A stretch of 46,911 bases of DNA. Origin: an uncultured Pelagibacteraceae bacterium. Its GTDB lineage: Bacteria; Pseudomonadota; Alphaproteobacteria; Pelagibacterales; Pelagibacteraceae. Below, piece after piece: positions 20,933-30,327 of the stretch. The stretch covers positions 1 to 46,911 of the forward strand of contig CACGMG010000004.1 of assembly GCA_902574045.1 (NCBI GenBank), given 5' to 3'. The notes under the pieces are model-generated. The model saw nothing but the letters and a program-made list of their open reading frames with translations. It was not told where the DNA came from and searched no databases. Numbering within the stretch: the stretch's first letter is position 1; each line of letters starts with the position of its first letter. The translations under genes and the position numbers were made by a program.

Positions 20933-23031
20933 CCTTTGTTTTGTCTGTTTTGAATTAGAGATTCTACCACGCTAGGATCGGCTAGAGTTGTAGTGTCACC
21001 TAAGTTGTTTGGCTCATTAGCTGCAATTTTTCTTAAAATTCTTCTCATAATTTTTCCCGATCTTGTTTTTGGTAAACCAGGTGAAAACTGAATAACATCA
21101 GGAGTTGCGATAGGGCCAATTTGCTTTCTCACCCAAAGTTTCAAGTCTCTCTCTAAGTCGCCAGTTGCTTGCTCGCCAACATTTAAAGTTACGTAACAAT
21201 ATAAACCATTGCCTTTAATACTATGAGGAAAACCAACAACTGCAGCTTCTGCAACCTTCGGATGCGCAACAAAAGCACTCTCAATCTCAGCAGTTCCAAG
21301 GTTGTGACCAGATACAATAATTACATCGTCCACTCTTCCTGTTATCCAGTAATATCCATCTTTATCTCTTCTACATCCATCTCCAGTAAAGTATTTTCCG
21401 TCGAACTGAGAAAAATATGTATCTATGAATCTTTGATGGTCGCCGTATACTGTTCTCATTTGTCCTGGCCAAGAACTTGCCATACATAATCTACCTTTGC
21501 CTTCTCCCTTTATGATTTTACCATCTTGGTCTACTAAAACAGGTTTGATGCCATAAAATGGTTTTGTAGCTGATCCAGGCTTTAAATCTATCGCACCTGG
21601 CTGAGGAGCTATAAGTATTCCTCCAGTTTCTGTTTGCCACCAAGTATCGACAATTGGACATTTAGAGTCCCCAACGGTTTTGTAGTACCACATCCATGCC
21701 TCTGGATTTATGGGCTCACCTACAGTGCCTAAAAGTTTCAATGATTTCCTACTTGTTTTCTTTACGGGTTTTTCTCCCTCTCTCATCAGGGCTCTTATAG
21801 CTGTTGGCGCAGTGTAGAAAGTGTTTACTTTATATTTATCTACTATTTGCCACCAACGTGAACTGTCAGGATAATTTGGAACACCTTCAAACATGATTGT
21901 AGTCGCCCCATTTGATAGCGGTCCATAGATAATATAACTGTGTCCTGTAACCCATCCAATGTCAGCTGTACACCAATAAATATCATTAGCTTTGTAATCA
22001 AAAATATATTGATGTGTCATAGAAGCATAAACCATATAACCACCGGTAGTATGTAAAACTCCTTTGGGTTTTCCAGTTGAACCAGATGTATAAAGAATGA
22101 AAAGAGGGTCTTCAGCATTCATCTCTTCTGGTTCACATTTATTTGAAACAGAAGAAATCATTTCTTTGTAAGAAATATCTCTTTCATCGCTCCAATCAAC
22201 TTGATTACCTGTTCTTTGTATCACAACACATTTTTTTACTTCTGAACATTGTGATAAAGCTTCATCTGCTATTTTTTTAAGAGGAATAATTTTGCCTCCC
22301 CTCACACCTTCGTCTGCAGTTATTAAATATTCTGACTCACAATCATTAATCCTTGTTGCTATAGAGTCTGGAGAAAACCCTCCGAATATAATTGAATGAA
22401 CTGCACCAATCCTAGCACAAGCTAGCATAACATAAGCTAACTCAGGTATCATTGTGAGATAAATTGTTACCCTATCTCCTTTTTGGACACCAATACTTTT
22501 AAGACCATTTGCAACTTTGCAAACATTCTGATGTAATTCTTTATAAGATATTTTTTTAGAGTCTGCTGGATCATCTCCAACCCAAATAATAGCTGTTTTT
22601 TTTGGATTTTTTTTTAGGTGTCTATCAATACAATTTGCGGAGGCATTTAAAGTACCGTCGTAATACCATTTTATCTTAACTTCATCTTTACTATATTTTA
22701 CATCCTTGATCTTTGAATATTTTTTTATCCAAGAAATTCTTTTTCCCTCTTTAGCCCAAAATTTTTCATTTTCCTTAATTGAAAGTTTATATTTTTTTTT
22801 ATATTTAGATCCATTAGCATATGCTTGATTTGACCAACTATCGGAAACTTTGATTAAAGTGTTCCCATCACCATCTTTTGATTGTACTAGCGCTTTTAAA
22901 GAATGTCTTTTTTTCGAAATCTTTTTTCTTCTAGAACTTTTTACTTTTCTTGTTTTTTTTCTAGTTTGTCTTATTTTTTTTCTTTTTTTTCTAGAAGTTT
23001 TTCTCTTTTTTTTCTTTCTCTTTTTTGCCAC
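20929..23031 (-). CDS. acs: Acetyl-CoA synthetase with extreme Lys/Arg-rich N-terminal extension
   Basis: [67 protein letters not shown] start preceded by an in-frame TAA; no ATG/GTG/TTG start seen between the GTG and the catalytic domain. Confidence 0.95.
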   Translation of the reverse strand: MAKKRKKKKRKTSRKKRKKIRQTRKKTRKVKSSRRKKISKKRHSLKALVQSKDGDGNTLIKVSDSWSNQAYANGSKYKKKYKLSIKENEKFWAKEGKRISWIKKYSKIKDVKYSKDEVKIKWYYDGTLNASANCIDRHLKKNPKKTAIIWVGDDPADSKKISYKELHQNVCKVANGLKSIGVQKGDRVTIYLTMIPELAYVMLACARIGAVHSIIFGGFSPDSIATRINDCESEYLITADEGVRGGKIIPLKKIADEALSQCSEVKKCVVIQRTGNQVDWSDERDISYKEMISSVSNKCEPEEMNAEDPLFILYTSGSTGKPKGVLHTTGGYMVYASMTHQYIFDYKANDIYWCTADIGWVTGHSYIIYGPLSNGATTIMFEGVPNYPDSSRWWQIVDKYKVNTFYTAPTAIRALMREGEKPVKKTSRKSLKLLGTVGEPINPEAWMWYYKTVGDSKCPIVDTWWQTETGGILIAPQPGAIDLKPGSATKPFYGIKPVLVDQDGKIIKGEGKGRLCMASSWPGQMRTVYGDHQRFIDTYFSQFDGKYFTGDGCRRDKDGYYWITGRVDDVIIVSGHNLGTAEIESAFVAHPKVAEAAVVGFPHSIKGNGLYCYVTLNVGEQATGDLERDLKLWVRKQIGPIATPDVIQFSPGLPKTRSGKIMRRILRKIAANEPNNLGDTTTLADPSVVESLIQNRQNKG

Positions 23032-23049
23032 TTATTCCCCCAATCAAAT

Positions 23050-23472
23050 TTATTTGATTTTACCCATCTTATATATAATTTTCCAGCTTTTATAATCAAT
23101 TGGCATAACTGAAAGCCGACTTTGTTTAATAAGTGGTAAATGCGAAATAGCCTTAGTTTTTTTAATAATTTTTAGTGAAATAGGCGAATTAAACTGTTCA
23201 ATAAACCTGACTTGAACAGCTACAAATCTTTTATCTTTGTCTGTTTTATCAATAAAAGCCTCTTTAATTACTTTAACAACCCCAACGATCTCCTTACCAA
23301 TATTAGAATGATAGAAAAAACAAAGATCGCCAACTTTCATTGCTTTTAAGTTATTAGCTGCCTGATAATTTCTTACACCATCCCAAGTAGCACCTTTGTT
23401 GCCAGCTTTTTTTTGTTGTTCGATTGACCAAACATCAGGCTCAGATTTCATTAACCAATAATTTTTACCCAT
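23050..23472 (-). CDS. EVE-domain protein
   Basis: YWLMKSEPDVWSIEQQ...TWDGVRNYQAANNLKAMKVGDLCFFYHSN. Confidence 0.93.
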   Translation of the reverse strand: MGKNYWLMKSEPDVWSIEQQKKAGNKGATWDGVRNYQAANNLKAMKVGDLCFFYHSNIGKEIVGVVKVIKEAFIDKTDKDKRFVAVQVRFIEQFNSPISLKIIKKTKAISHLPLIKQSRLSVMPIDYKSWKIIYKMGKIK

Positions 23473-23529
23473 AAAAATCTTCTATCATAAATACGCCATC
23501 TTTTTTAAATAAATTAGTAATTGTTAAAG

Positions 23530-23544
23530 TTTTTGATTCAAAAA
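23530..23544. promoter_or_regulatory. Odd palindrome TTTTTGA-T-TCAAAAA upstream of the RM-cassette operon
   Basis: 7-bp perfect arms; about 22 bp upstream of the 23567 ATG. Confidence 0.3.
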
Positions 23545-23566
23545 ACTATTTAATAACATCCGACAA

Positions 23567-23902
23567 ATGCAATTAGAACTATTTGATTATAGGAGAGATT
23601 ATCTTTGTGATTTTAAAAATCAAATTGCTCACTATTATGATATTTTAAAAGAAACAAGAGATACTATTAGTTATGCGGAACATATTGATCCTAATAAAGG
23701 TTATGCGATAGCTGGAATGGAGTATGAAGATTATGTTGATGTTAAAAAAGATAAATTGAAAGGACTGACCTATGATCAAATACTCAGTTTTCTTAAAAGC
23801 TCTAAAAAAGAGGCAAGACTTCAAAAATATAAAGCTTTATTAAAATTTAGAAATATTCCTTTTGAAGCCGATCTATTTACCTGGCATAATTCAGAAATAT
23901 AA
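23567..23902 (+). CDS. Small protein of unknown function, first gene of the putative restriction operon
   Basis: 111-aa ORF MQLELFDYRRDYLCDFKNQIAHYYDIL...; ends 1 nt before the ATG of the putative nuclease (23904). Confidence 0.7.
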   Translation: MQLELFDYRRDYLCDFKNQIAHYYDILKETRDTISYAEHIDPNKGYAIAGMEYEDYVDVKKDKLKGLTYDQILSFLKSSKKEARLQKYKALLKFRNIPFEADLFTWHNSEI

Positions 23903-23903
23903 A

Positions 23904-24887
23904 ATGACTAAAAATTTAGATCTAGAAAAGTTAAAAGAAATAGAGCAATTTGAATATAAATATTTAGGCTTACTAAATAATTCTTTGGGAAACTCGTCTC
24001 AATTAAAAAAAGAGTTAGAGTCACAAAATAAGCTTTTAAGCCAATTTATGAATCCAACAAACAGAGCAAGTTTAAAGTTTGAAAAAACAAATTATCTGGC
24101 AACTGGTGCTGAAAGAGTAATTTACAATTGTATAAACAAATCAAACAATTTTGGAACTCCTAACTCTTCACCAATTGGAGGTGATTTGTTTTTTGAAATT
24201 AAAGATCCGGATACTGATCAAGATCTTTTAATATCTATAGATTGTAAGACGGTAAGAGCTGAAACAAACATTGGTGATATTAAAACGCTTGATGTAGGAC
24301 TTAACCAACATTCATATAAATCCTTATCAGAATATAAAGATGGAACTATTCGACAAATCAATCCTATGCTTCAACCTGAATATAAAACTGAAAATAACAA
24401 AAAGAGTTTATTGATTTCATATCTAGTAGTCATCTTATATGACATTTATCCATCAATAGAGAGACCAGAAAAATCAAATATCCTTATGATAAGCAATTAT
24501 TGTATACCCAATGGTTTGTTACAACCGCATTATTTATCTAGGCCATGGGCAGGTGGAAAATCGGGAAAAATTTTGGTAGCAGGAAATCAAGTTTTAAAAA
24601 AAGCAGATGGCTCTGATTATGTCACAAAAGAAGAGGAAGCATATACAGACATCTTAAAAAAATTAGGAGGATTGAACAAAACAATTGTTGAGCAAGAATT
24701 TAAAAGTAGAACAGGAAATTATTTAGAATTTACTAACTTGAAATCAAGAGCAGATTATAAAGAAGTTCAAAAATTTGAAATCTTTGATGAAACAAAAGAA
24801 AGACTTAAAGTAATTTATCTGTCACCTCAAATTCCAGACAAATATATTGAGGTATTACAATTTTTTAAAGACAAGTACTCGACTTAA
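23904..24887 (+). CDS. Putative type II restriction endonuclease (PD-(D/E)XK-like)
   Basis: PIGGDLFFEIKDPDTDQDLLISIDCKTV resembles a PD-(D/E)XK core (GGD...DCK); convergent with and abutting a C5 methyltransferase. Start set to the internal ATG at 23904. Confidence 0.7.
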   Translation: MTKNLDLEKLKEIEQFEYKYLGLLNNSLGNSSQLKKELESQNKLLSQFMNPTNRASLKFEKTNYLATGAERVIYNCINKSNNFGTPNSSPIGGDLFFEIKDPDTDQDLLISIDCKTVRAETNIGDIKTLDVGLNQHSYKSLSEYKDGTIRQINPMLQPEYKTENNKKSLLISYLVVILYDIYPSIERPEKSNILMISNYCIPNGLLQPHYLSRPWAGGKSGKILVAGNQVLKKADGSDYVTKEEEAYTDILKKLGGLNKTIVEQEFKSRTGNYLEFTNLKSRADYKEVQKFEIFDETKERLKVIYLSPQIPDKYIEVLQFFKDKYST

Positions 24888-26119
24888 GCTGCTCGACTAA
24901 AAGTTTTAGATCCAACCATTTTCTTAATTTCTCTAGCTATTTTTTCTGCTAATAAAACAGGTACTGCATTTCCAATCTGTTTATGCATACTTCTATAAGT
25001 TGCGCCTTCAAATATAAAATCATCTGGAAACGTTTGAAGTATGGCGCATTCTCTAACAGATAATCTTCTCTTTAGATTTACATGAATTTCAGGACTAGTT
25101 GCAGTCAAAGTATCACTCGGTGTTTTCCAATTAGTAATTCTTAAGGATTGTTCAAACTGAATTTTTTTCTTAACCATAGTGGTAACTTGTTTGTCATATT
25201 TATTATCAAATCCTAAAAGTTTTTTTAAACCTCTCCAATCATCTGGGTTTGGAATGCTTCCTGAATTATTATCTTTTCTAAACCAATGTCCAGCTGTATG
25301 AGCATAACCAAAATGTTCATCTACCTTCTTAGTAGAAATACCAGCTTTCTTTCTCCATTTTTTCAAATAATCACAAATATCAAATTGTTTAACTGGATAT
25401 TTTCTTCCCCAAAATTCATCGTGAACATTGGTGTCACCCACATGATTATGAATGACTCTATTATTTACATATATAGTTTTATTCGTAAGGGGCACTTTAG
25501 CCAAAAAATTTATAGCTTCTTTTGTCGAAATCTGTTTTTCAAACATGTCAAATAAGTTTTTTTGTTTAGTAGATATTTGATGCGTTTGTTTTGGATAAGG
25601 ATTTCCTAAACCTAATCGATTACCAATTATAATAACTCTTTTCCTAGATTGAGGTACTCCATAATCTGCAGCATTTAATAGCTTATAATCAACTTTGTAA
25701 CCAATACTCTTAAAATCTTTAATAATCTTTTCTATTACAGCACCTTTTCCTAAAGTTAAAATTCCACTTACATTCTCTGCAACAAAATATTTAGGTTTCT
25801 TAGCTCGGATAACTCTTAACATTTGTTTATAAAGTTTATTCCTACTGTCATCTACTCTTCTACCAAGATTAGCTATTGAAAAACCTTGACAAGGAAAACC
25901 TCCGATGACCACATCTGGATTATTTGGCATATGATTTGTTCTTATTTTTTCAATATCACCTAAAACAATATGGTCACCTAAATTTCTTTTGTATGTTTTA
26001 ACCGAGTCTGGATCAAAGTCATTGGCCCAAATAATTTCATAGCCAGCGTTTTTAAAACCAAGGTCCATTCCACCTGCTCCAGCAAATAATGATAAAACTT
26101 TTAATCTATTTTTTTTCAT
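24884..26119 (-). CDS. DNA (cytosine-5-)-methyltransferase
   Basis: Motif I LSLFAGAGGMDLGF; IV GGFPCQGFS; VI AENV; VIII QSRKRVIIIG; X QIGNAVPVLLAEKIA. Confidence 0.96.
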   Translation of the reverse strand: MKKNRLKVLSLFAGAGGMDLGFKNAGYEIIWANDFDPDSVKTYKRNLGDHIVLGDIEKIRTNHMPNNPDVVIGGFPCQGFSIANLGRRVDDSRNKLYKQMLRVIRAKKPKYFVAENVSGILTLGKGAVIEKIIKDFKSIGYKVDYKLLNAADYGVPQSRKRVIIIGNRLGLGNPYPKQTHQISTKQKNLFDMFEKQISTKEAINFLAKVPLTNKTIYVNNRVIHNHVGDTNVHDEFWGRKYPVKQFDICDYLKKWRKKAGISTKKVDEHFGYAHTAGHWFRKDNNSGSIPNPDDWRGLKKLLGFDNKYDKQVTTMVKKKIQFEQSLRITNWKTPSDTLTATSPEIHVNLKRRLSVRECAILQTFPDDFIFEGATYRSMHKQIGNAVPVLLAEKIAREIKKMVGSKTFSRAA

Positions 26120-26203
26120 TTTAATGATTCGTCACTTTATCATTTTTCTTATTGTATTGCAAGTTTAGCTTAAAGATTATTTTTAACAACTCAGGTTAAA
26201 TTT

Positions 26204-27283
26204 TTAGTCTAATTTTAATCCAGGACCTTTCATGTAAGGCGCATTACTATCTAGTGGCCATCTTGATTTTGCAGAAATATCTATTTTATCAATTAAGTTT
26301 TTTTTAAATCTTTTTATCCCTGCCCAGGCTATCATAGCTGCGTTATCTCCACAAAATTTTAAATCGGGATAAATAGTTTTACAATTCATATCTTTAGCCA
26401 AATTAGATAAATTTTCTCTTATCGATTTATTGGCAGCTACGCCTCCGGCCACTATGAGTTGAACTTCTTTTTTTTTAGTTTTTTCTTTGAAAGTCTTTAT
26501 TGCTATTTTAGTTTTTTTAAAAAGTATTTTATTAATTGTATTTTGAAAAGAGGCAGCAAGGTTATATTTCATCTTATCATCTCCGTTTATTTTTTTAGAT
26601 TCTCTTAATACTGCAGTCTTTAATCCAGCAAATGACAGATTACATCCCGCTTTATTTATTATTGGTTCAGGCAATTTAAAGTAATTTTTATCACCTAACT
26701 GAGAAAACTTTTCAACTGCAGGTCCTCCAGGGTAGCCAAGATCTAACATCTTCGCAGTTTTATCAAAAGCTTCTCCAAGAGCATCATCTATTGTTGTGCC
26801 TAATTGTTCGTATTGATTTACATCTTTAACAATTAAATATTGTGTATGTCCTCCTGAAATTAATAGAAGCAGGTATGGAAATTCAATTTTATTTTCTAAA
26901 CCTGGACTTAAAGCATGACCTTCTAAATGATTTACACCAATAAATGGTTTTTTAGAAAAAGCCGCTATAGATTTGCCAATGTTTAGTCCAACAGTTAGAC
27001 AAACAATTAAACCCGGTCCAGCTGTGGCGGCGACTCCATCAATCTCATCTAAATTGATTTTTGCATCATTTAAAGATTTATTAATTATAAACTCTATATT
27101 TTCTAAATGTGCTCTTGCGGCTAACTCAGGCACAACTCCACCAAATTTTTCATGTTCAGCAATTTGACTTGATACAACGTTAGATAAAATGTCTGCAGTT
27201 CCTTTTTCATTTTCTCTAATTACTGCTGCAGCTGTCTCATCACAGCTAGTCTCAATTCCTAAAAAAGTAATTCTTTCTTTCAT
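26204..27283 (-). CDS. tsaD: tRNA N6-adenosine threonylcarbamoyltransferase TsaD
   Basis: FLGIETSCDETAAAVI; GPGLIVCLTVGLNIGKSIA; NHLEGHALSP; SGGHTQYLIV. Start trimmed to MKERITFLGIETS. Confidence 0.97.
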   Translation of the reverse strand: MKERITFLGIETSCDETAAAVIRENEKGTADILSNVVSSQIAEHEKFGGVVPELAARAHLENIEFIINKSLNDAKINLDEIDGVAATAGPGLIVCLTVGLNIGKSIAAFSKKPFIGVNHLEGHALSPGLENKIEFPYLLLLISGGHTQYLIVKDVNQYEQLGTTIDDALGEAFDKTAKMLDLGYPGGPAVEKFSQLGDKNYFKLPEPIINKAGCNLSFAGLKTAVLRESKKINGDDKMKYNLAASFQNTINKILFKKTKIAIKTFKEKTKKKEVQLIVAGGVAANKSIRENLSNLAKDMNCKTIYPDLKFCGDNAAMIAWAGIKRFKKNLIDKIDISAKSRWPLDSNAPYMKGPGLKLD

Positions 27284-27343
27284 TATAAATGCGTAAATAT
27301 TCATTGTAGTATAAAACACATCTATAAAATATACATACTAATA

Positions 27344-28252
27344 ATGAAGAAAATTATAATTGGAGCTAGAGGAAGTAAGCTATCCTCGGCTTATGTATCA
27401 AAAGTTAAAAACTTATTACTTCAAAGCCATAGAGATATTGATTTTGAAGTAAAAGTAATTAAAACCTCTGGAGATATTCATCAAGATATTAAAATTTCTG
27501 AAATTGGCGGAAAAAATCTATTTTGTAAAGAGATTGAAGAAAACTTACTTAATAAAAATATTGATATTGCCATTCACTCTTTAAAAGATATGGAGTCGGT
27601 TGAAAATAAATTTTTAACAATAGGGGCATACATTAAAAGAAACGATCCTCGAGATATTCTTGTAAGCAACACAATTAAAAAATTGAGTGATCTCAATAGT
27701 AAAGTAACTGTTGGTTCAAGTTCAAGAAGAAGAGAACTTCAATTAAAAAAAATTAATAAAGATATTAATATAGAAGATTTAAGAGGAAATATTGATACAA
27801 GAATAAAAAAACTAGAAGAAAAAAAACTTGACGCAATTATTTTAGCAGCAGCTGGGGTGAAAAGCTTAAACTTAGAAAATAAGATAAGCCTAATTTTTGA
27901 AAGCGAGGAAATTTTACCCGCAGCTGGACAAGGAATTATTGCTGTCCAGTGTAGAAAAGATGATAATTTGATTGTAGATTTAACTAAAAAGATTAACGAT
28001 AAAAATACAAGTCTTTGTGCAATAGCAGAAAGAAAAATGCTTCAAACTCTTGGAGGGAATTGTGAAACTGCTGTTGGTGGTTTAGCAGAAATATCTAATA
28101 ATAATTTAAAACTTAAAGCGCAACTTTTTTCAGATTCTGGAGACGAAAGTTACAGCTATGAGATGACTGGGCCTGAAAAAGATGCTTCGATTATTGGTGA
28201 AACGGTTGGGCAAAAATTATTAGATTTAGCGGGAGAAAAATTTAAAAAATGA
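27344..28252 (+). CDS. hemC: Porphobilinogen deaminase
   Basis: IIGARGSKLSSAYVSKVK; IHSLKDME; GSSSRRRELQLKK; AAGQGIIAVQCR. Confidence 0.96.
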   Translation: MKKIIIGARGSKLSSAYVSKVKNLLLQSHRDIDFEVKVIKTSGDIHQDIKISEIGGKNLFCKEIEENLLNKNIDIAIHSLKDMESVENKFLTIGAYIKRNDPRDILVSNTIKKLSDLNSKVTVGSSSRRRELQLKKINKDINIEDLRGNIDTRIKKLEEKKLDAIILAAAGVKSLNLENKISLIFESEEILPAAGQGIIAVQCRKDDNLIVDLTKKINDKNTSLCAIAERKMLQTLGGNCETAVGGLAEISNNNLKLKAQLFSDSGDESYSYEMTGPEKDASIIGETVGQKLLDLAGEKFKK

Positions 28253-28950
28253 ATATTTTAATAACTAGACCACTTATCGATGCAGAAGATTTAATGGGGA
28301 AACTTTTTTCGTTAGGTCATAAAATAATTCACATACCAACTTTAAAAATTATTCCAGCCAAATTAGATCCAATAGATGTAAAGCAATTTAATGCTTTTAT
28401 CTTTACAAGCGCAAATGCTGTGAGAAATTTGAAAGTTACTGAACAAGATAAGAATAAATTATGTTTTTGTGTTGGGTCTATGACAGAAAAAATTGCTAGA
28501 TCAAAGGGATATAATAATACTATTTCTGCAGGCGGGACTGTAAATGCTTTAAAAAATTTAATTATTAATTCAAGTCAAATTAATGAAAAGTCTAAAATAG
28601 CTTATTTTTGTGGAGACAACGTTTCTTACGATCTAGACTTAGAGCTTAAAAAAGATGGCATTTCTACTAGTAAAATTATCAATTACTTTTCAGAAAAAAT
28701 AACTGATTTAAATGAGCAAAATAAAAAAATTATTGAAAGTCATCCTCCAGACATAATTTTTGTTTATTCTGCTAGAAGTGCATTAAGTTTCCTAGAAATA
28801 GTAAAAAATCATTCTTTGTATCCTTTAATGACAGGGTCAAAAGTAAAGTGTATAAGTAAAAAAGTTGCAGATATTTTTCCTATAAGAGAGTGGAAAAAAG
28901 TAGAAATTTTTAATCCAGGGGAAGAATTATTGCAATTGGAAGAGAACTAG
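28249..28950 (+). CDS. hemD: Uroporphyrinogen-III synthase
   Basis: MNILITRPLIDAEDLMGKL...FIFTSANAVRNL; follows hemC. Confidence 0.85.
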   Translation: MNILITRPLIDAEDLMGKLFSLGHKIIHIPTLKIIPAKLDPIDVKQFNAFIFTSANAVRNLKVTEQDKNKLCFCVGSMTEKIARSKGYNNTISAGGTVNALKNLIINSSQINEKSKIAYFCGDNVSYDLDLELKKDGISTSKIINYFSEKITDLNEQNKKIIESHPPDIIFVYSARSALSFLEIVKNHSLYPLMTGSKVKCISKKVADIFPIREWKKVEIFNPGEELLQLEEN

Positions 28951-28952
28951 TA

Positions 28953-30035
28953 ATGAAAGTATTAGAAAATTTTAAAGACTTATTTATAGATGTCTGGAGA
29001 GAAGGTATTTCTGGAATTAATATTTCAGAAATTATAATAGCTTTAATCATATTTATCTTTTTCCTTTTCCTAAGAGGAATTTTTTCTAAATTTGTAATTA
29101 AGAGATTAGAAAAATACGTTTCCAAAACTACAAATAAGTTTGATAATTCTCTGGTCTCTTCCATGGAGGGACCTGCAAAGTTTTTTCCAATAGTTTTAGG
29201 TTTTTTTGTTTCAACAAGTTATTTATCCGTAGAACATGGAGCAATAGAATTAATAAACAGATCTTTGATAACTATTTTAATTTTTTGGACTTTTCATCAA
29301 ATTATTGGCCCACTCTCAGCCGTCATTAAGTCTGTAGGCGGTTTACTATCTAAAGATTTAGTTAATTGGATTATTAAAGCTATTAAGATTTTAATTTTAA
29401 TATTGGGAGCAGCTGCAGTATTAGAACTTTGGGGTATTAAAATTGGACCTATAATCGCTGGACTTGGTTTATTTGGTGTAGCAGTGGCTTTAGGTGCACA
29501 AGATTTATTTAAAAACCTAATCTCAGGAATACTGGTTCTAGTAGAAAGAAGATTTCAAGTTGGTGATTGGATATTCGTCGAAGGAGTCATTGAAGGAACA
29601 GTTGAAAGTATAGGCTTTAGGTCTACTGTCGTAAGAAGATTTGATAAATCGTTAGCGACTATTCCAAATTTTCAATTTGCTGAGAACGCCGTTATTAATA
29701 ATACTCTTACAACGAATAGAAGAATTAATTGGGTTATCGGACTGGAATATAGGACAACCAGTGATCAATTAAAAAAGATTAAAGATGAAATAGAACACTA
29801 CATAAAAGGGAGTGAATTATTTTCTAAAACAGGAGATACATTTCTAACAGTAAAAATAGAGCAATTTGCTGCTAGTTCAATAGACATAAGGTTAATTTGT
29901 TTTACAAAGACAAAACATTATTTGGAATGGATGAGCGTTAAAGATACTTTAGCTTTAGCAATAAAAACTATAGTAGAGAAAAACAAAGCATCCTTTGCTT
30001 TCCCAAGTACATCAATTTATGTGGAAAAAAATTAA
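28953..30035 (+). CDS. MscS-family mechanosensitive ion channel
   Basis: GLGLFGVAVALGAQDLFKNLISGILVLVERRFQVGDWIFVEGVIEGTVESIGFRSTVVRRFD. Confidence 0.93.
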   Translation: MKVLENFKDLFIDVWREGISGINISEIIIALIIFIFFLFLRGIFSKFVIKRLEKYVSKTTNKFDNSLVSSMEGPAKFFPIVLGFFVSTSYLSVEHGAIELINRSLITILIFWTFHQIIGPLSAVIKSVGGLLSKDLVNWIIKAIKILILILGAAAVLELWGIKIGPIIAGLGLFGVAVALGAQDLFKNLISGILVLVERRFQVGDWIFVEGVIEGTVESIGFRSTVVRRFDKSLATIPNFQFAENAVINNTLTTNRRINWVIGLEYRTTSDQLKKIKDEIEHYIKGSELFSKTGDTFLTVKIEQFAASSIDIRLICFTKTKHYLEWMSVKDTLALAIKTIVEKNKASFAFPSTSIYVEKN

Positions 30036-30325
30036 TGAAGTCAGTTCTTATTTTATTTGATCAAGCAGTAAGTTTATACATCTGGGTCTTAATAATTAAT
30101 GCCATAATTAGTTGGTTAGTCGCATTTAATATTTTGAATACTAGCAATAGATTTGTCTACTCAATTCTTGATGTTTCCTATAAACTTACAGCTCCTCCTC
30201 TAAATTATATAAGACGTTACCTACCTAATTTAGGCTCAATAGATATCTCACCTGTTGTACTTATCTTAGTATTATTATTTTTAAGAAATTTGGTATTTGA
30301 AATGTTAGCACCCTCATTATTTTAA
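30035..30325 (+). CDS. YggT family membrane protein
   Basis: WVLIINAIISWLVAFNILNTSNRFVYSILDVSYKLTAPPLNYIRRYLPNLGSIDISPVVLILVL. Confidence 0.9.
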   Translation: MKSVLILFDQAVSLYIWVLIINAIISWLVAFNILNTSNRFVYSILDVSYKLTAPPLNYIRRYLPNLGSIDISPVVLILVLLFLRNLVFEMLAPSLF

Positions 30326-30327
30326 TT

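Noticed and set aside
22850-23112. Overlapping F/L-rich plus-strand ORFs opposite the acs 5' end
   Set aside because: These are the antisense reading of the Lys/Arg-rich tail (poly-AAG/AGA gives poly-Phe/Leu/Ser); not credible membrane proteins.
25286-25555. 89-aa plus-strand ORF inside the methyltransferase
   Set aside because: Antisense to conserved MTase sequence, no motif or supported start.
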